DNA from: Phyllobacterium sp. 628
GTDB lineage: Bacteria > Pseudomonadota > Alphaproteobacteria > Rhizobiales > Rhizobiaceae
DNA length: 64,000 nt
Direction: 5' to 3'
Assembly: GCF_014189505.1 (NCBI RefSeq)
Contig: NZ_CP050302.1
Span: forward strand, 124,001 to 188,000
Shown: positions 1 to 8,134 of the stretch, piece after piece
Position numbering within the stretch: the stretch's first letter is position 1
Layout: each line of letters starts with the position of its first letter
Made by a program: the position numbers and the translations under genes
Notes under the pieces: model-generated
What the model saw: only the letters and a program-made list of their open reading frames with translations
The model's database searches: none
What the model was told of the DNA's origin: nothing

Positions 1-905
1 GCCGGGGCGATTCCAGTCCGGCCAACCGGATAGATGCGGGCAATGATTTGATCGGCTTCGACCGTATCGCCAAGGTCTATCAGCGTTTCGATCATGCCGC
101 TTTCCTCGGCGAATGAAAAACAATCGCCCGATGGCATATCGATCCATCGCGTGTCCTGCAATTCAACGTCGCCGCTGACAATATTGGCATGGCGCAGGAT
201 ATTGATGGCGCCGCGCTTGGCAATACGGATTGTTTCTGCTCGTGCCGTTCCGCCGCCGCCAAGTTCAGTCGTCACGAACGTCTTCCCTAAATCCTCGACG
301 GTTGTGTCATACATGCCGACCGCATCAATCTCGAGCATCCGCATGGACCATGGGGCAGAAAATGCCCTTACAGCATCGAAGCCTCTTTTCTCCTGGGCCT
401 TGTCGGGCAGCACATGCGCTGCGGCAAAGGGAAGGAAATCGAGCGTTTTGCCGCCCGAGTGGAAATCCAGGACGATGTCAGCGCGCGGCAATAGCTCGCG
501 GGTGAAGTAATCGGCAATCTTTTGCGTCACGGTTCCGTCCGGGCGCCCCGGAAAGCTACGGTTCATGTTGCCCTTGTCTATGGGCGACGTGCGGGTACCC
601 ACACGAAAGGCCGGATAGTTCATGGCTGGAACAATGATGACCGTTCCACTGACGTCTTTTGGATCGAGCGTGCGGGCAAGATCAAACAGGGCAATTGGTC
701 CCTCATACTCGTCACCATGATTGCCGCCGGTCAATAGCGCTGTTGGGCCCTTGCCGTTACGGATAACAGCGATGGGGATCATCACTGATCCCCAGGCTGA
801 ATCGTCCCGGCTGTAAGGCAGGCGCAGGAAACCGTGATGCACACCGTCTTTGTCAAAGTCCACGGTCGGTGTGATGGGCGAAACGGGAAGACTGTTTACA
901 GGCAT
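1..905 (-). CDS. doeB: N-acetyl-diaminobutanoate deacetylase DoeB (EutE), 3' end outside window
   Basis: Reading the minus strand from the ATG at 905 gives about 301 codons with no stop before the window edge, so the last residues are missing. The protein belongs to the succinylglutamate desuccinylase/aspartoacylase (AstE/AspA) zinc hydrolases: the metal ligands are visible as His63 and Glu66 in GGNHGDE and His149 in LDFHSGG. Its expected job is to remove acetate from N2-acetyl-L-2,4-diaminobutanoate, the product of DoeA, giving diaminobutanoate for the DoeD aminotransferase. It starts 7 bases after the doeA stop, at the end of the ehu-eut-doe operon, which fixes the assignment. General deacylases of the same fold are the only alternative, and context argues against them. 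Confidence 0.9.
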   Translation of the reverse strand, partial: MPVNSLPVSPITPTVDFDKDGVHHGFLRLPYSRDDSAWGSVMIPIAVIRNGKGPTALLTGGNHGDEYEGPIALFDLARTLDPKDVSGTVIIVPAMNYPAFRVGTRTSPIDKGNMNRSFPGRPDGTVTQKIADYFTRELLPRADIVLDFHSGGKTLDFLPFAAAHVLPDKAQEKRGFDAVRAFSAPWSMRMLEIDAVGMYDTTVEDLGKTFVTTELGGGGTARAETIRIAKRGAINILRHANIVSGDVELQDTRWIDMPSGDCFSFAEESGMIETLIDLGDTVEADQIIARIYPVGRTGIAP

Positions 906-912
906 GATGGTC

Positions 913-2094
913 TCAATTTTTCACAAAGAGCTGCCGGGGAACATTGGCAAGGCATTCGACGCCCGTATCGGTGATCAGAATACTTTCCGTGATCTCCAGC
1001 CCCATGGTTTCGAGCCACAGGCCGGTCATGAAATGGAACGTCATGCCGGGTTCCAGCACGGTTTTGTCACCGGGGCGCAGGCTCATTGTGCGCTCGCCCC
1101 AATCAGGCGGATAGGAAATGCCGATGGGATAGCCGGTACGGTTGTCTTTGACGATGCCGTATTTTTTCAACACGCCGAAGAAGGCATTGGCGATGTCTTC
1201 GCAGGTGTTGCCAGGTTTGGCGGCTGCCAGACCCGCTTCCATGCCTTCAAGCGTTGCCTTTTCAGCATCCAGAAATTCCTGGGTTGGCTTGCCCAGAAAG
1301 ACCGTGCGGGATAGCGGAACGTGATAGCGGTTGAAGCAGCCGGCGATTTCGAAGAACGTGCCCTCGCCGCTTTTCATCGGTTGATCATCCCATGTGAGAT
1401 GCGGCGCTGATGCGTCTGCACCGGATGGCAACAGCGGCACAATGGCAGGATAATCGCCGCCAAAATCCTTCGTGCCGCGAATGCCTGCATCGTAAATCTC
1501 GGCAACGAGATCACATTTGCGCATGCCGACTTCGACCTTGTCGACGATGCGCTGGTGCATGAGTTCGACGATGCGGGCGGCCTTGCGCATGTAGTCGAGT
1601 TCTGTTGCGCTTTTCACAGCACGCTGCCAGTTGACCAGTGCTGTACCATCGGCAAACCGGGCATTGGGCAGGTGCTTTTGCAGGGAACCAAAGGCAGCCG
1701 CGGAAAACCAGTAATTGTCCATTTCAACGCCGATGGTCTTGTTGCCCCAGCCGCGCTCTTCCAGCAGTTTCGAGAGGAAATCCATCGGATGACGTTCGGT
1801 GGATTGAACATAGTGATCGGGATAGCCGACGATATTGTCGTGATGGAGATAGGCGGTGCGCTTGGCCCCGTTGGCATCCTGTCCGCGCCCGTACCAGATT
1901 GGTTCGCCTTCAGGCGGTACGATCACAGCCTGATGCACATAGAACGACCAGCCGTCATATCCCGTCAGCCACGCCATGTTGGAAGGGTCGCTGCAGATGA
2001 GAACATCAATGCCCTTTTTCTCCATGGCCTTGCGGGTTTTTGCCAGCCTTTGTGCAAACTCATCGCGACTGAACTTGAGATTGGGCTCGGTCAT
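913..2094 (-). CDS. doeA: Ectoine hydrolase DoeA (EutD), M24 peptidase fold
   Basis: A 393-residue protein of the M24 creatinase/prolidase-like family, with an N-terminal creatinase domain (about 1-160) and a pita-bread domain after it. It contains the stretch YGRGQDANGAKR and the motif GYPIGISYPPDWGE seen in ectoine hydrolases. DoeA opens the ectoine ring to N-acetyl-2,4-diaminobutanoate in the cytoplasm. The start at 2094 is preferred over a longer frame reaching 2178, because AGGAAACAGGA lies just upstream and the extra 28 residues overlap eutC and look unlike the family. It sits between eutC and doeB on the same strand, with 7 bases to doeB, consistent with one transcript. Confidence 0.93.
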   Translation of the reverse strand: MTEPNLKFSRDEFAQRLAKTRKAMEKKGIDVLICSDPSNMAWLTGYDGWSFYVHQAVIVPPEGEPIWYGRGQDANGAKRTAYLHHDNIVGYPDHYVQSTERHPMDFLSKLLEERGWGNKTIGVEMDNYWFSAAAFGSLQKHLPNARFADGTALVNWQRAVKSATELDYMRKAARIVELMHQRIVDKVEVGMRKCDLVAEIYDAGIRGTKDFGGDYPAIVPLLPSGADASAPHLTWDDQPMKSGEGTFFEIAGCFNRYHVPLSRTVFLGKPTQEFLDAEKATLEGMEAGLAAAKPGNTCEDIANAFFGVLKKYGIVKDNRTGYPIGISYPPDWGERTMSLRPGDKTVLEPGMTFHFMTGLWLETMGLEITESILITDTGVECLANVPRQLFVKN

Positions 2095-2116
2095 TCCTGT
2101 TTCCTCACGTTTCGTA

Positions 2117-3109
2117 TCAACTTTCAAAGGCGGTGCCAGCACCGGTATTTTTGGCGCGATCGCGGGCAAGCGTTGCAATGGCGGTGTCTTGCACGCCCGT
2201 ACCGGTCAGATCGGCAATGGTGATGGCAAGGTGAGAGCGGCGGCCGGGATGAATGCCAGCAATAATCTCGCCAAGCTCTGGAAAGTTCTGACCTTCAACG
2301 ACGAGACCCGCTGCTATGGCATGGTGCAATTCACCCAGCCGGCATGTCTGTTTCAGACTGTCAGCGACGTAAAGATCCGCGAACCTGATGATCGACGGAT
2401 CAATCTCGTTCTTGTGCTCAGCGTCAGATCCCATGGCCGTAATATGCTGGCCGGGCTCCAGCCATTCGGCGCGAAGCAGCGGTTCCGAGGAAGGTGTCGT
2501 GGTGACAATAATATCGCTGCCAGCGACAGCTTTTGCCGGATCACTTTCAGTGCGCGCACTTATTCCCAGATCCGCTTTGATTGCTCTTGCGGCGGCCTCA
2601 GCCTTCTGCTGATCACGTGCCCAAATTCGTACCTCGCGAATAGGCCGGACGAGGGTCAGTGCCTTCAATTGAAGCTGCGCCTGAACGCCCGCGCCGAAAA
2701 TGGTCGCGACGCTTGCGTCTTGCCGCGCCAGATATTTGGCCGCGACGGCGCCTGCAGCAGCGGTGCGAATATCGGTGAGATAACCGTTATCAAGCAGCAA
2801 TGCTTCGACCAGCCCGGTTTTGCTGGAGAACAGAACCATCATGCCATTGACACTGGGCAAGCCGATTTTGGGATTGTCGAAGAAACCGGGGCTGATCTTG
2901 ATTGCAAAGCAATCCACACCAGGGATATAGGCGGTCTTCACATCGACCTCGCCACGGTGCTCCGGAATATCAAGCCGCAGGATTGGCGGCATGGCCACGG
3001 GCTTGGTAGCCAAGGCTTCAAAGGCGGCTTCTATGCAGGTGACGGCGTCAAGATCAAGCGTCACGATACGGCGCAGATCAGCTTCCGTTATGATCGTCAT
3101 GCGGGGCAT
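2117..3109 (-). CDS. eutC: Hydroxyectoine-utilisation protein EutC (ornithine cyclodeaminase/mu-crystallin family)
   Basis: A 330-residue NAD(P)-binding protein of the ornithine cyclodeaminase/mu-crystallin family; the Rossmann motif is visible in VATIFGAGVQAQLQ. In known ectoine clusters EutA, EutB and EutC are proposed to convert 5-hydroxyectoine to ectoine. The start overlaps the end of eutB: ATG at 3109 follows GAGG at a fair distance, while an internal ATG at 3100 overlaps the eutB TGA directly, and either may be used. The gene lies inside the ehu-eut-doe operon. The family assignment is firm; the exact reaction rests on the literature for this cluster rather than on the sequence. Confidence 0.9.
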   Translation of the reverse strand: MPRMTIITEADLRRIVTLDLDAVTCIEAAFEALATKPVAMPPILRLDIPEHRGEVDVKTAYIPGVDCFAIKISPGFFDNPKIGLPSVNGMMVLFSSKTGLVEALLLDNGYLTDIRTAAAGAVAAKYLARQDASVATIFGAGVQAQLQLKALTLVRPIREVRIWARDQQKAEAAARAIKADLGISARTESDPAKAVAGSDIIVTTTPSSEPLLRAEWLEPGQHITAMGSDAEHKNEIDPSIIRFADLYVADSLKQTCRLGELHHAIAAGLVVEGQNFPELGEIIAGIHPGRRSHLAITIADLTGTGVQDTAIATLARDRAKNTGAGTAFES

Positions 3110-4095
3110 GGTACAGCCTCGCTATAGTGAGCAGCCATAATCCGCCGGTGTTGTTCCATATCGATATTGCGGCCGGAAAAGAGCGCAACCACAGGTCCAT
3201 TCAATGTGATCTTGCCGGCAAGCAGAGCCGCAATGCCGACGGCGGCCGCGCCTTCGATAATCTCCCGCTCCTTGGCATATGCGTGGAAGATACCGGCCGC
3301 GATCTCGTCCTCAGTCAGCAGGACAATTTCATCAACGAGGTCACGCACCATGCGGAATGTCAGACTATTATTCAGGCCAATACCGCCCCCAAGAGAATCC
3401 GCCAGGCTTGCCTGTTCCTCGACATTGACCGGGTGGCCAGCCCTCAGGCTTGCGTGCATAGCTGCGCCGCTTTCCATCGATAGGCCGATGATCCGCACTT
3501 TTGGTTTCAGCGCCTTGATTGCAGCGGCAATGCCGGCAATAAGCCCTCCCCCGGAAAGCGGGACGAGAACAGTTTCCACGTCTGGAACATCGTCAACAAT
3601 TTCGAGCCCGATTGTTCCCTGGCCCGCGATAATGGCCGGGTGGTCAAAGGGCGGAACCATGACGAGGCCGTTTTCAACAACCAGCCGATTGACCTCGTCC
3701 TGTGCGTCATCCTGCGAATTACCAATAATGCGGACGTCAGCTCCGAGCTTGCGAATTTCATTGACTTTATTGGCAGGGACAAGACTGGACATGCAGATGA
3801 TCGCACGTATGCCTTGCAAGCTTGCCGCATAGGCGAGAGCACGGCCATGATTGCCGGTTGATGCAGCGGCAACGCCGCGCTGTTTGTCCGCTTCAGACAA
3901 CTGTCTCAAGGCATTGGTTGCGCCGCGCAATTTGAATGCCCTCGTTGTTTGCCGGTGCTCAAGTTTCAGATGAACGGGCACCCCGCAATGTTCCGACAGA
4001 CTGTCTGATCGCATGGTTGGGGTGCGCAGAACATGGGGCTTGATCGCGGCATGGGCGGCCTTGATATCGGCCAAGGTGACAAAGGCTTCCTGCAT
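3097..4095 (-). CDS. eutB: Hydroxyectoine-utilisation dehydratase EutB (PLP-dependent, threonine dehydratase-like)
   Basis: A 332-residue fold-type II PLP enzyme. The Schiff-base lysine is Lys55 in TRAFKLRGA, followed by the cofactor-binding stretch STGNHGRALAYAA and a glycine-rich phosphate loop LSGGGL. It resembles serine/threonine dehydratases, but the location between eutA and eutC marks it as EutB, expected to eliminate water from 5-hydroxyectoine so that EutC can reduce the product. It is spaced 6 bases from eutA and overlaps eutC. The length is normal for the family and no residue is obviously missing. Confidence 0.9.
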   Translation of the reverse strand: MQEAFVTLADIKAAHAAIKPHVLRTPTMRSDSLSEHCGVPVHLKLEHRQTTRAFKLRGATNALRQLSEADKQRGVAAASTGNHGRALAYAASLQGIRAIICMSSLVPANKVNEIRKLGADVRIIGNSQDDAQDEVNRLVVENGLVMVPPFDHPAIIAGQGTIGLEIVDDVPDVETVLVPLSGGGLIAGIAAAIKALKPKVRIIGLSMESGAAMHASLRAGHPVNVEEQASLADSLGGGIGLNNSLTFRMVRDLVDEIVLLTEDEIAAGIFHAYAKEREIIEGAAAVGIAALLAGKITLNGPVVALFSGRNIDMEQHRRIMAAHYSEAVPCPA

Positions 4096-4101
4096 TTGAT
4101 T

Positions 4102-4881
4102 TCACCAGCCGGACATAGGGAGTGTCATCAGGCGGCCCAGTTCAGGCCGCGGCTCGTTTTCACCGCAAAGACGCAGCGTCGCCCAAGCCGTTGCCAGATT
4201 GCTGGTAACGACTGGTTTGCCAAGGCCAGCCTCGATTTCCGGCACAGCGATGGCCGCGCGCATGGCGGTACAGGATATAAACAGGGCATCGCTATCCGGC
4301 GCCGCTGCTTCCACTGCTGCAGCGACAAGTGAGGCGGGCTTGATCCGTGCCATCTCGCGGTCATCCTCAAGGCCAAAGCAGGTAAAGCGTGCAATCTCAA
4401 AACCCTTGGCCGAGAAGTAGGCCAGCATCGGCATGCTTGTTTCGATCGTATAGGGCGTCAGAACGCTGATGCGTTTGGCATCCAATTCGCGCAATGCCCG
4501 CACAGCCGCCAGAGGTGGAGTGATGACGGGCACACCGGGTTTGGCGGCCTTGATTGCCGCTTCAATTTCATCATCGCCGATAACAACGGAGGCGGATGTG
4601 CAAGAGTATACAACAGCGTCAAGATCTTCGCTGGGCAGGATCAAACCAGCACCGGTCGTTAGTCCCGGTTGCATGCGGCGCAGATTTTCAGGAGTCGTCG
4701 GATTGGCGTAGGGAATACGGGCGGTGTAGAGGCCAATCCTGCTGCTGGCGACCATACGCTGAAAATCGGGCTCTGTTGTGTGATCCGTTGCCAGAATGAC
4801 AAGCCCAACACGTTTGGCGATGGGGCGGTCATCAAAGCTGAGTGGAGTCATGGTTTGCGTGACTCTAACTGGGATACCCAT
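4102..4881 (-). CDS. eutA: Ectoine-utilisation protein EutA (Asp/Glu racemase/arylmalonate decarboxylase fold)
   Basis: A 259-residue member of the Asp/Glu/hydantoin racemase superfamily. Both expected active-site cysteines are present, in VYSCTSAS and in FISCTAMR, so a two-base racemase or isomerase mechanism is possible. In ectoine clusters EutA is thought to invert a stereocentre during hydroxyectoine use. The start at 4881 is chosen because GGAGAGG lies directly before it and the longer frame to 4932 would run into ehuD. Its ATG lies one base after the ehuD TAA, so translation of importer and enzymes is coupled. Confidence 0.9.
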   Translation of the reverse strand: MGIPVRVTQTMTPLSFDDRPIAKRVGLVILATDHTTEPDFQRMVASSRIGLYTARIPYANPTTPENLRRMQPGLTTGAGLILPSEDLDAVVYSCTSASVVIGDDEIEAAIKAAKPGVPVITPPLAAVRALRELDAKRISVLTPYTIETSMPMLAYFSAKGFEIARFTCFGLEDDREMARIKPASLVAAAVEAAAPDSDALFISCTAMRAAIAVPEIEAGLGKPVVTSNLATAWATLRLCGENEPRPELGRLMTLPMSGW

Positions 4882-4882
4882 G

Positions 4883-5545
4883 TTACCTCTCCTCAATCCG
4901 GCCATAGCGGCGCTCGAGCCAACGCAGTGCAATGACCGAGACCAGACTGATCACCAGGAAGAACGCACCAACCAGTGTGATCGGTTCAATGTAGCGGTAG
5001 TTGAAATTGGCAATGCTGCGTGCCTGGTTCATCAACTCAAGCACGGTGATCGCTGAAAGCAGCGGCGTTTCCTTGAACATCGCAATGAAATAGTTGGCGA
5101 GAGCCGGAATCATCGGCGGTAGAGCTTGCGGTAGAATGATGCGCGTCCACGTCTGGAATGCCGACAGATTGCAGGCGCGCGCTGCCTCCCATTGGCCGCG
5201 CGCAACGTTGTCGATACCGCCTCGATAGACTTCTGCCGTATATGTCGCATAGTGGAGACCAAGGCCAATTACGCCGGCAACAAGGGGCGAAAGCGTAATG
5301 CCCGCATCGGGCAGAACGTAGAAGATGAAATAAAGCTGGACGAGCAGTGGTGTACCGCGAATAAAATCAGCAAGAAAACCGACCGGCTTTGCCATCAGCG
5401 GATTTTTCGAGCGGCGCAGGATTGCCAGACCAAGGCCGAGGATTGCTGCAAGCGCCGAGCCAAGCAAAGTTGCCAGAATGGTGATCTTCACGCCCTCAAT
5501 AAGGGTCGGAAGAATTTCAATAACGAAGGCCCAATCCCATTCCAT
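4883..5545 (-). CDS. ehuD: Ectoine/hydroxyectoine ABC transporter permease EhuD
   Basis: A 220-residue polar-amino-acid-type ABC permease (HisM/HisQ family) with about five hydrophobic segments and the conserved cytoplasmic loop carrying IILPQALPPMIP, which contacts the ATPase. It pairs with EhuC as the membrane channel of the EhuABCD importer for ectoine and hydroxyectoine. Its start follows the ehuC stop by one base and eutA follows immediately. The permease class is certain; the substrate is inferred from the surrounding eut/doe genes. Confidence 0.93.
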   Translation of the reverse strand: MEWDWAFVIEILPTLIEGVKITILATLLGSALAAILGLGLAILRRSKNPLMAKPVGFLADFIRGTPLLVQLYFIFYVLPDAGITLSPLVAGVIGLGLHYATYTAEVYRGGIDNVARGQWEAARACNLSAFQTWTRIILPQALPPMIPALANYFIAMFKETPLLSAITVLELMNQARSIANFNYRYIEPITLVGAFFLVISLVSVIALRWLERRYGRIEER

Positions 5546-5546
5546 A

Positions 5547-6206
5547 TCAGGACCTCACACCGTCAAGGCCGCGGGTCAGATAGCGTTCCAGATTTCTGAT
5601 CGAGAACGAAATGACCGAAGACATGAGAAAATAGAGCACCAGAATGGTGAGGAACGGCATGAGCGTGCTGCCCGTCTGGGCTCGGACGACCTGCGCCTGA
5701 AACGTCATGTCAGACAGTGAAATCAGCGAGACGACGGCAGAGGCTTTCAGAAGCTCAATGGCGTTGTTTCCGAAGGTTGGCAGCATCAACACGAAGGCTT
5801 GCGGCAGAATGATATGACGCAGGCTCTGCCAGCGGTTGAAGTTCAAGGCGATACAGGCTTCGTATTGTTCCTTACCGATGGATTTGATTGCGCCGCGAAC
5901 AACTTCGGCGCCATAGGCACCGACATTAAGGCCAAGCGCCAGCACGCCCGCCTGCAGCGGCGTCAATGAGAAACCGAGCAGTGGCAGCACAAAATAGGCC
6001 CAGAAGAGCTGGACAAAAATCGATGTGCCGCGAAAAAATTCTATGTAAGCAGTCGCCAACGCACGGACGAGCCTGAGTCGCGATATGCGGCCAAGACCGG
6101 CAATGAATGCCATGATCAGCGCAAGCACTGAACCCATCAGGGTCAGCTTGATGGTCACAAGCGCCCCTTCTAGTATCAGCTGTAAATATCCGGCCCATTG
6201 GCCCAT
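5547..6206 (-). CDS. ehuC: Ectoine/hydroxyectoine ABC transporter permease EhuC
   Basis: A 219-residue inner-membrane permease of the polar amino acid type, with the ATPase-contact loop HIILPQAFVLMLP near residues 128-140. It forms the heterodimeric channel with EhuD, whose start codon lies one base after this stop. It begins about 80 bases after ehuB, the only sizeable gap inside the importer operon; no clear hairpin was found there. Length and topology are typical. Confidence 0.93.
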   Translation of the reverse strand: MGQWAGYLQLILEGALVTIKLTLMGSVLALIMAFIAGLGRISRLRLVRALATAYIEFFRGTSIFVQLFWAYFVLPLLGFSLTPLQAGVLALGLNVGAYGAEVVRGAIKSIGKEQYEACIALNFNRWQSLRHIILPQAFVLMLPTFGNNAIELLKASAVVSLISLSDMTFQAQVVRAQTGSTLMPFLTILVLYFLMSSVISFSIRNLERYLTRGLDGVRS

Positions 6207-6287
6207 AGGTCATGCTTTCGTTCTTATGGAAACAAGCGGCGCATCACTCCGGCCCAGCGAGCCGGAGCGAGTGCAGGGCGATGGTTG

Positions 6288-7133
6288 TCAACCACCGCAA
6301 AGTTTGTCGCGCGTCGTGGACATGGCCGCTTTGGCGGAGAAGCCGTAAGGTTCGACAATCTTGGCAAACTCACCCGACGTTTTCATTTCGGCCAACACCT
6401 TGTCGAACTCGTCCCGCAATGCCGTCTGGTCTTTGCGGAAGGCTGCTCCGTCACAATAGACCGGAGCATTCACAACCGGAGCAAACACCTCGACATTGGG
6501 ATCATTAGCTTTCTTCACCAGATCATTGATCGAGAGAACGGGAAGCGAGTAGACATCAATGCGTCCATCCTGCAGCATTTTGATGCCGCTCTGCCCGTCG
6601 GGCACAACGATGACGCGATCTCTCGGGACACCAGCCTCAAGTGCAAGCCGCTCTTCTGTGCCTCCGCCGGGTGCACCGATGGTGGCTTTTGCGTCCACTG
6701 CAATGTCTTTGTAACTCTTGAAGCCCTTTGGATTGCCCTTCTTCACGAGAAAGGCCTCAGCGTCACATAGGATCGGCTCCGAATAGGCGACTGCCTTGCA
6801 GCGTTCCGGTTTCATGAACAGACCGGCAGTCACGACATCATGCCGCCCTGCCTGAAGGCCCGGGATCATGGCGCCATATTCGGAGATCGATGCAACGACA
6901 TCGGCGACACCGAGCTTCTTGAACACTGCGCGCGCGACATCCGGACCCGCACCCGAAACAGTGCCATCGGGCTTAACGGCGGTGAACGGGGGCTCGTTGG
7001 CAATGGCAATGCGCGCAAAACCTTGCGCCTTCAGCTTGTCCAACGCCTCGTCAGCCTTTGCAGGCATCGAAAGCGCCAATGCAGACAGTGCGATCGCTCC
7101 AACCGATCCACTGATTGTCTTGAAATTCAACAT
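6288..7133 (-). CDS. ehuB: Periplasmic ectoine/hydroxyectoine-binding protein EhuB
   Basis: A 281-residue family-3 solute-binding protein. It carries a Sec signal peptide with a predicted cut after PAKA near residue 27, followed by a two-lobed binding domain. EhuB captures ectoines in the periplasm and delivers them to EhuCD. Lysine and aspartate-rich N-terminal motifs (ADEALDKLKAQGF) match the amino-acid binding class. The gene lies between ehuA and ehuC, with 55 bases to ehuA. Substrate assignment rests on the cluster; the fold alone would only say polar amino acid. Confidence 0.93.
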   Translation of the reverse strand: MLNFKTISGSVGAIALSALALSMPAKADEALDKLKAQGFARIAIANEPPFTAVKPDGTVSGAGPDVARAVFKKLGVADVVASISEYGAMIPGLQAGRHDVVTAGLFMKPERCKAVAYSEPILCDAEAFLVKKGNPKGFKSYKDIAVDAKATIGAPGGGTEERLALEAGVPRDRVIVVPDGQSGIKMLQDGRIDVYSLPVLSINDLVKKANDPNVEVFAPVVNAPVYCDGAAFRKDQTALRDEFDKVLAEMKTSGEFAKIVEPYGFSAKAAMSTTRDKLCGG

Positions 7134-7188
7134 GTTCCCAACTCCTCAGTTTTCTTGTGTTTTAAGGTGTTCTGCTGTCGCTTCCGGT

Positions 7189-8010
7189 TCAGACCCTGTG
7201 ACCTGCAGCGATGATTTTCTTCAGGAAGGCCTGCGTGCGTTCCTGTTTGGGATTGCGGAAAATCTCATCCGGCTTGCCATCTTCGACGATCTTGCCTCGA
7301 TCAAAGAAAAGCACGCGATCGGCAAATTCGTGGGCAAAACCCATCTCGTGGGTAACGAGCAGCATGGTCATGTCCGTCTCCTCGGACAGACGCCAAAGGA
7401 CATTCAACACTTCTTCAACGAGTTCGGGGTCGAGTGCCGAGGTTACTTCATCGAAAAGCATAATCTTTGGTTGCAACGCCAAAGCACGGGCGATTGCAAC
7501 GCGCTGCTTCTGTCCGCCGGACAGTTGCGATGGCATCGACTTCGCCTTATCGACAAGGCCAACCATTTCCAGCAGTTGCATGGCCTGTTCTTCGGCCTGC
7601 TTGCGCGGCGTATTCTTCGTCAGCATCGGTGCCAGTGTGACATTGTCGAGGACGCATTTGTGCGGAAACAGGTTGAACAGCTGGAACACCATGCCGATCT
7701 GCGCACGCATCGTGTGCAGATGGTTTTCATCCGCTGGCTGCAAGCCGCCATTCTTCTTCATCTGGTAAAGATGTTCGCCGGCAACACGAATATCGCCGCT
7801 ATCGATGCCCTCCAGCGTCATCAAAATGCGCAAGATCGTCGTCTTGCCAGAACCCGACGGACCAATAAGCGCCAGCTTCTCGCCCGGTGCGACATTGAAC
7901 GACAATTGATCCAGAACCTTGAAAGCACCAAAGCTCTTGCTGATACCGTCGATCTCGATGATCGGCGGCATATCTGCAGGCCTCGTTCTGGTCTCGATGA
8001 CGTTTGGCAT
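7189..8010 (-). CDS. ehuA: Ectoine/hydroxyectoine ABC transporter ATPase EhuA
   Basis: A 273-residue ABC ATPase. Walker A GPSGSGKTT lies at about residues 50-58, the ABC signature is SQLSGGQKQR, and Walker B plus catalytic Glu is IMLFDEVTSALDPE. It powers EhuCD. It is the first structural gene after the enuR intergenic region, so its promoter and operator lie at 8011-8134. An in-frame ATG at residue 14 could shorten the protein without touching the domain; the longer form is kept because GGGAGAG lies just upstream of the first ATG. Confidence 0.93.
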   Translation of the reverse strand: MPNVIETRTRPADMPPIIEIDGISKSFGAFKVLDQLSFNVAPGEKLALIGPSGSGKTTILRILMTLEGIDSGDIRVAGEHLYQMKKNGGLQPADENHLHTMRAQIGMVFQLFNLFPHKCVLDNVTLAPMLTKNTPRKQAEEQAMQLLEMVGLVDKAKSMPSQLSGGQKQRVAIARALALQPKIMLFDEVTSALDPELVEEVLNVLWRLSEETDMTMLLVTHEMGFAHEFADRVLFFDRGKIVEDGKPDEIFRNPKQERTQAFLKKIIAAGHRV

Positions 8011-8062
8011 GCGTCTCTCCCTCTGGTTGAGACCGGCTATGCCCTAAACGATGAGAGACTTA

Positions 8063-8100
8063 TCAAATCATGTCAATTATAAAAATTAAATCATGACAAT
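8063..8100 (-). promoter_or_regulatory. Tandem repeats upstream of ehuA, candidate EnuR operator
   Basis: Within the AT-rich gap between enuR and ehuA, two 15-base direct repeats lie at 8063-8077 (TCAAATCATGTCAAT) and 8086-8100 (TTAAATCATGACAAT). They match at 13 of 15 positions and are 23 bases apart, about two helical turns. On the minus strand each reads TTGWCATGATTT, and the copy nearer ehuA contains TTGACA, a possible -35 element. The same 11-base core occurs at the enuR start codon. MocR-type regulators often bind direct repeats, so binding by EnuR is inferred. Confidence 0.5.
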
Positions 8101-8134
8101 ATAAGTTGCCTTGCCGCAAATTTGCCCGTTCTGA

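Noticed and set aside
1976..3127. Long open frame on the plus strand (383 codons)
   Set aside because: It is antisense to eutC and the start of doeA, whose protein families are unmistakable; the plus-strand product has no recognisable domain or ribosome site.
8011..8134. A TTGTCA/TATAAT pair as ehuA promoter
   Set aside because: The two hexamers are only 12 bases apart, too close for a sigma-70 promoter.
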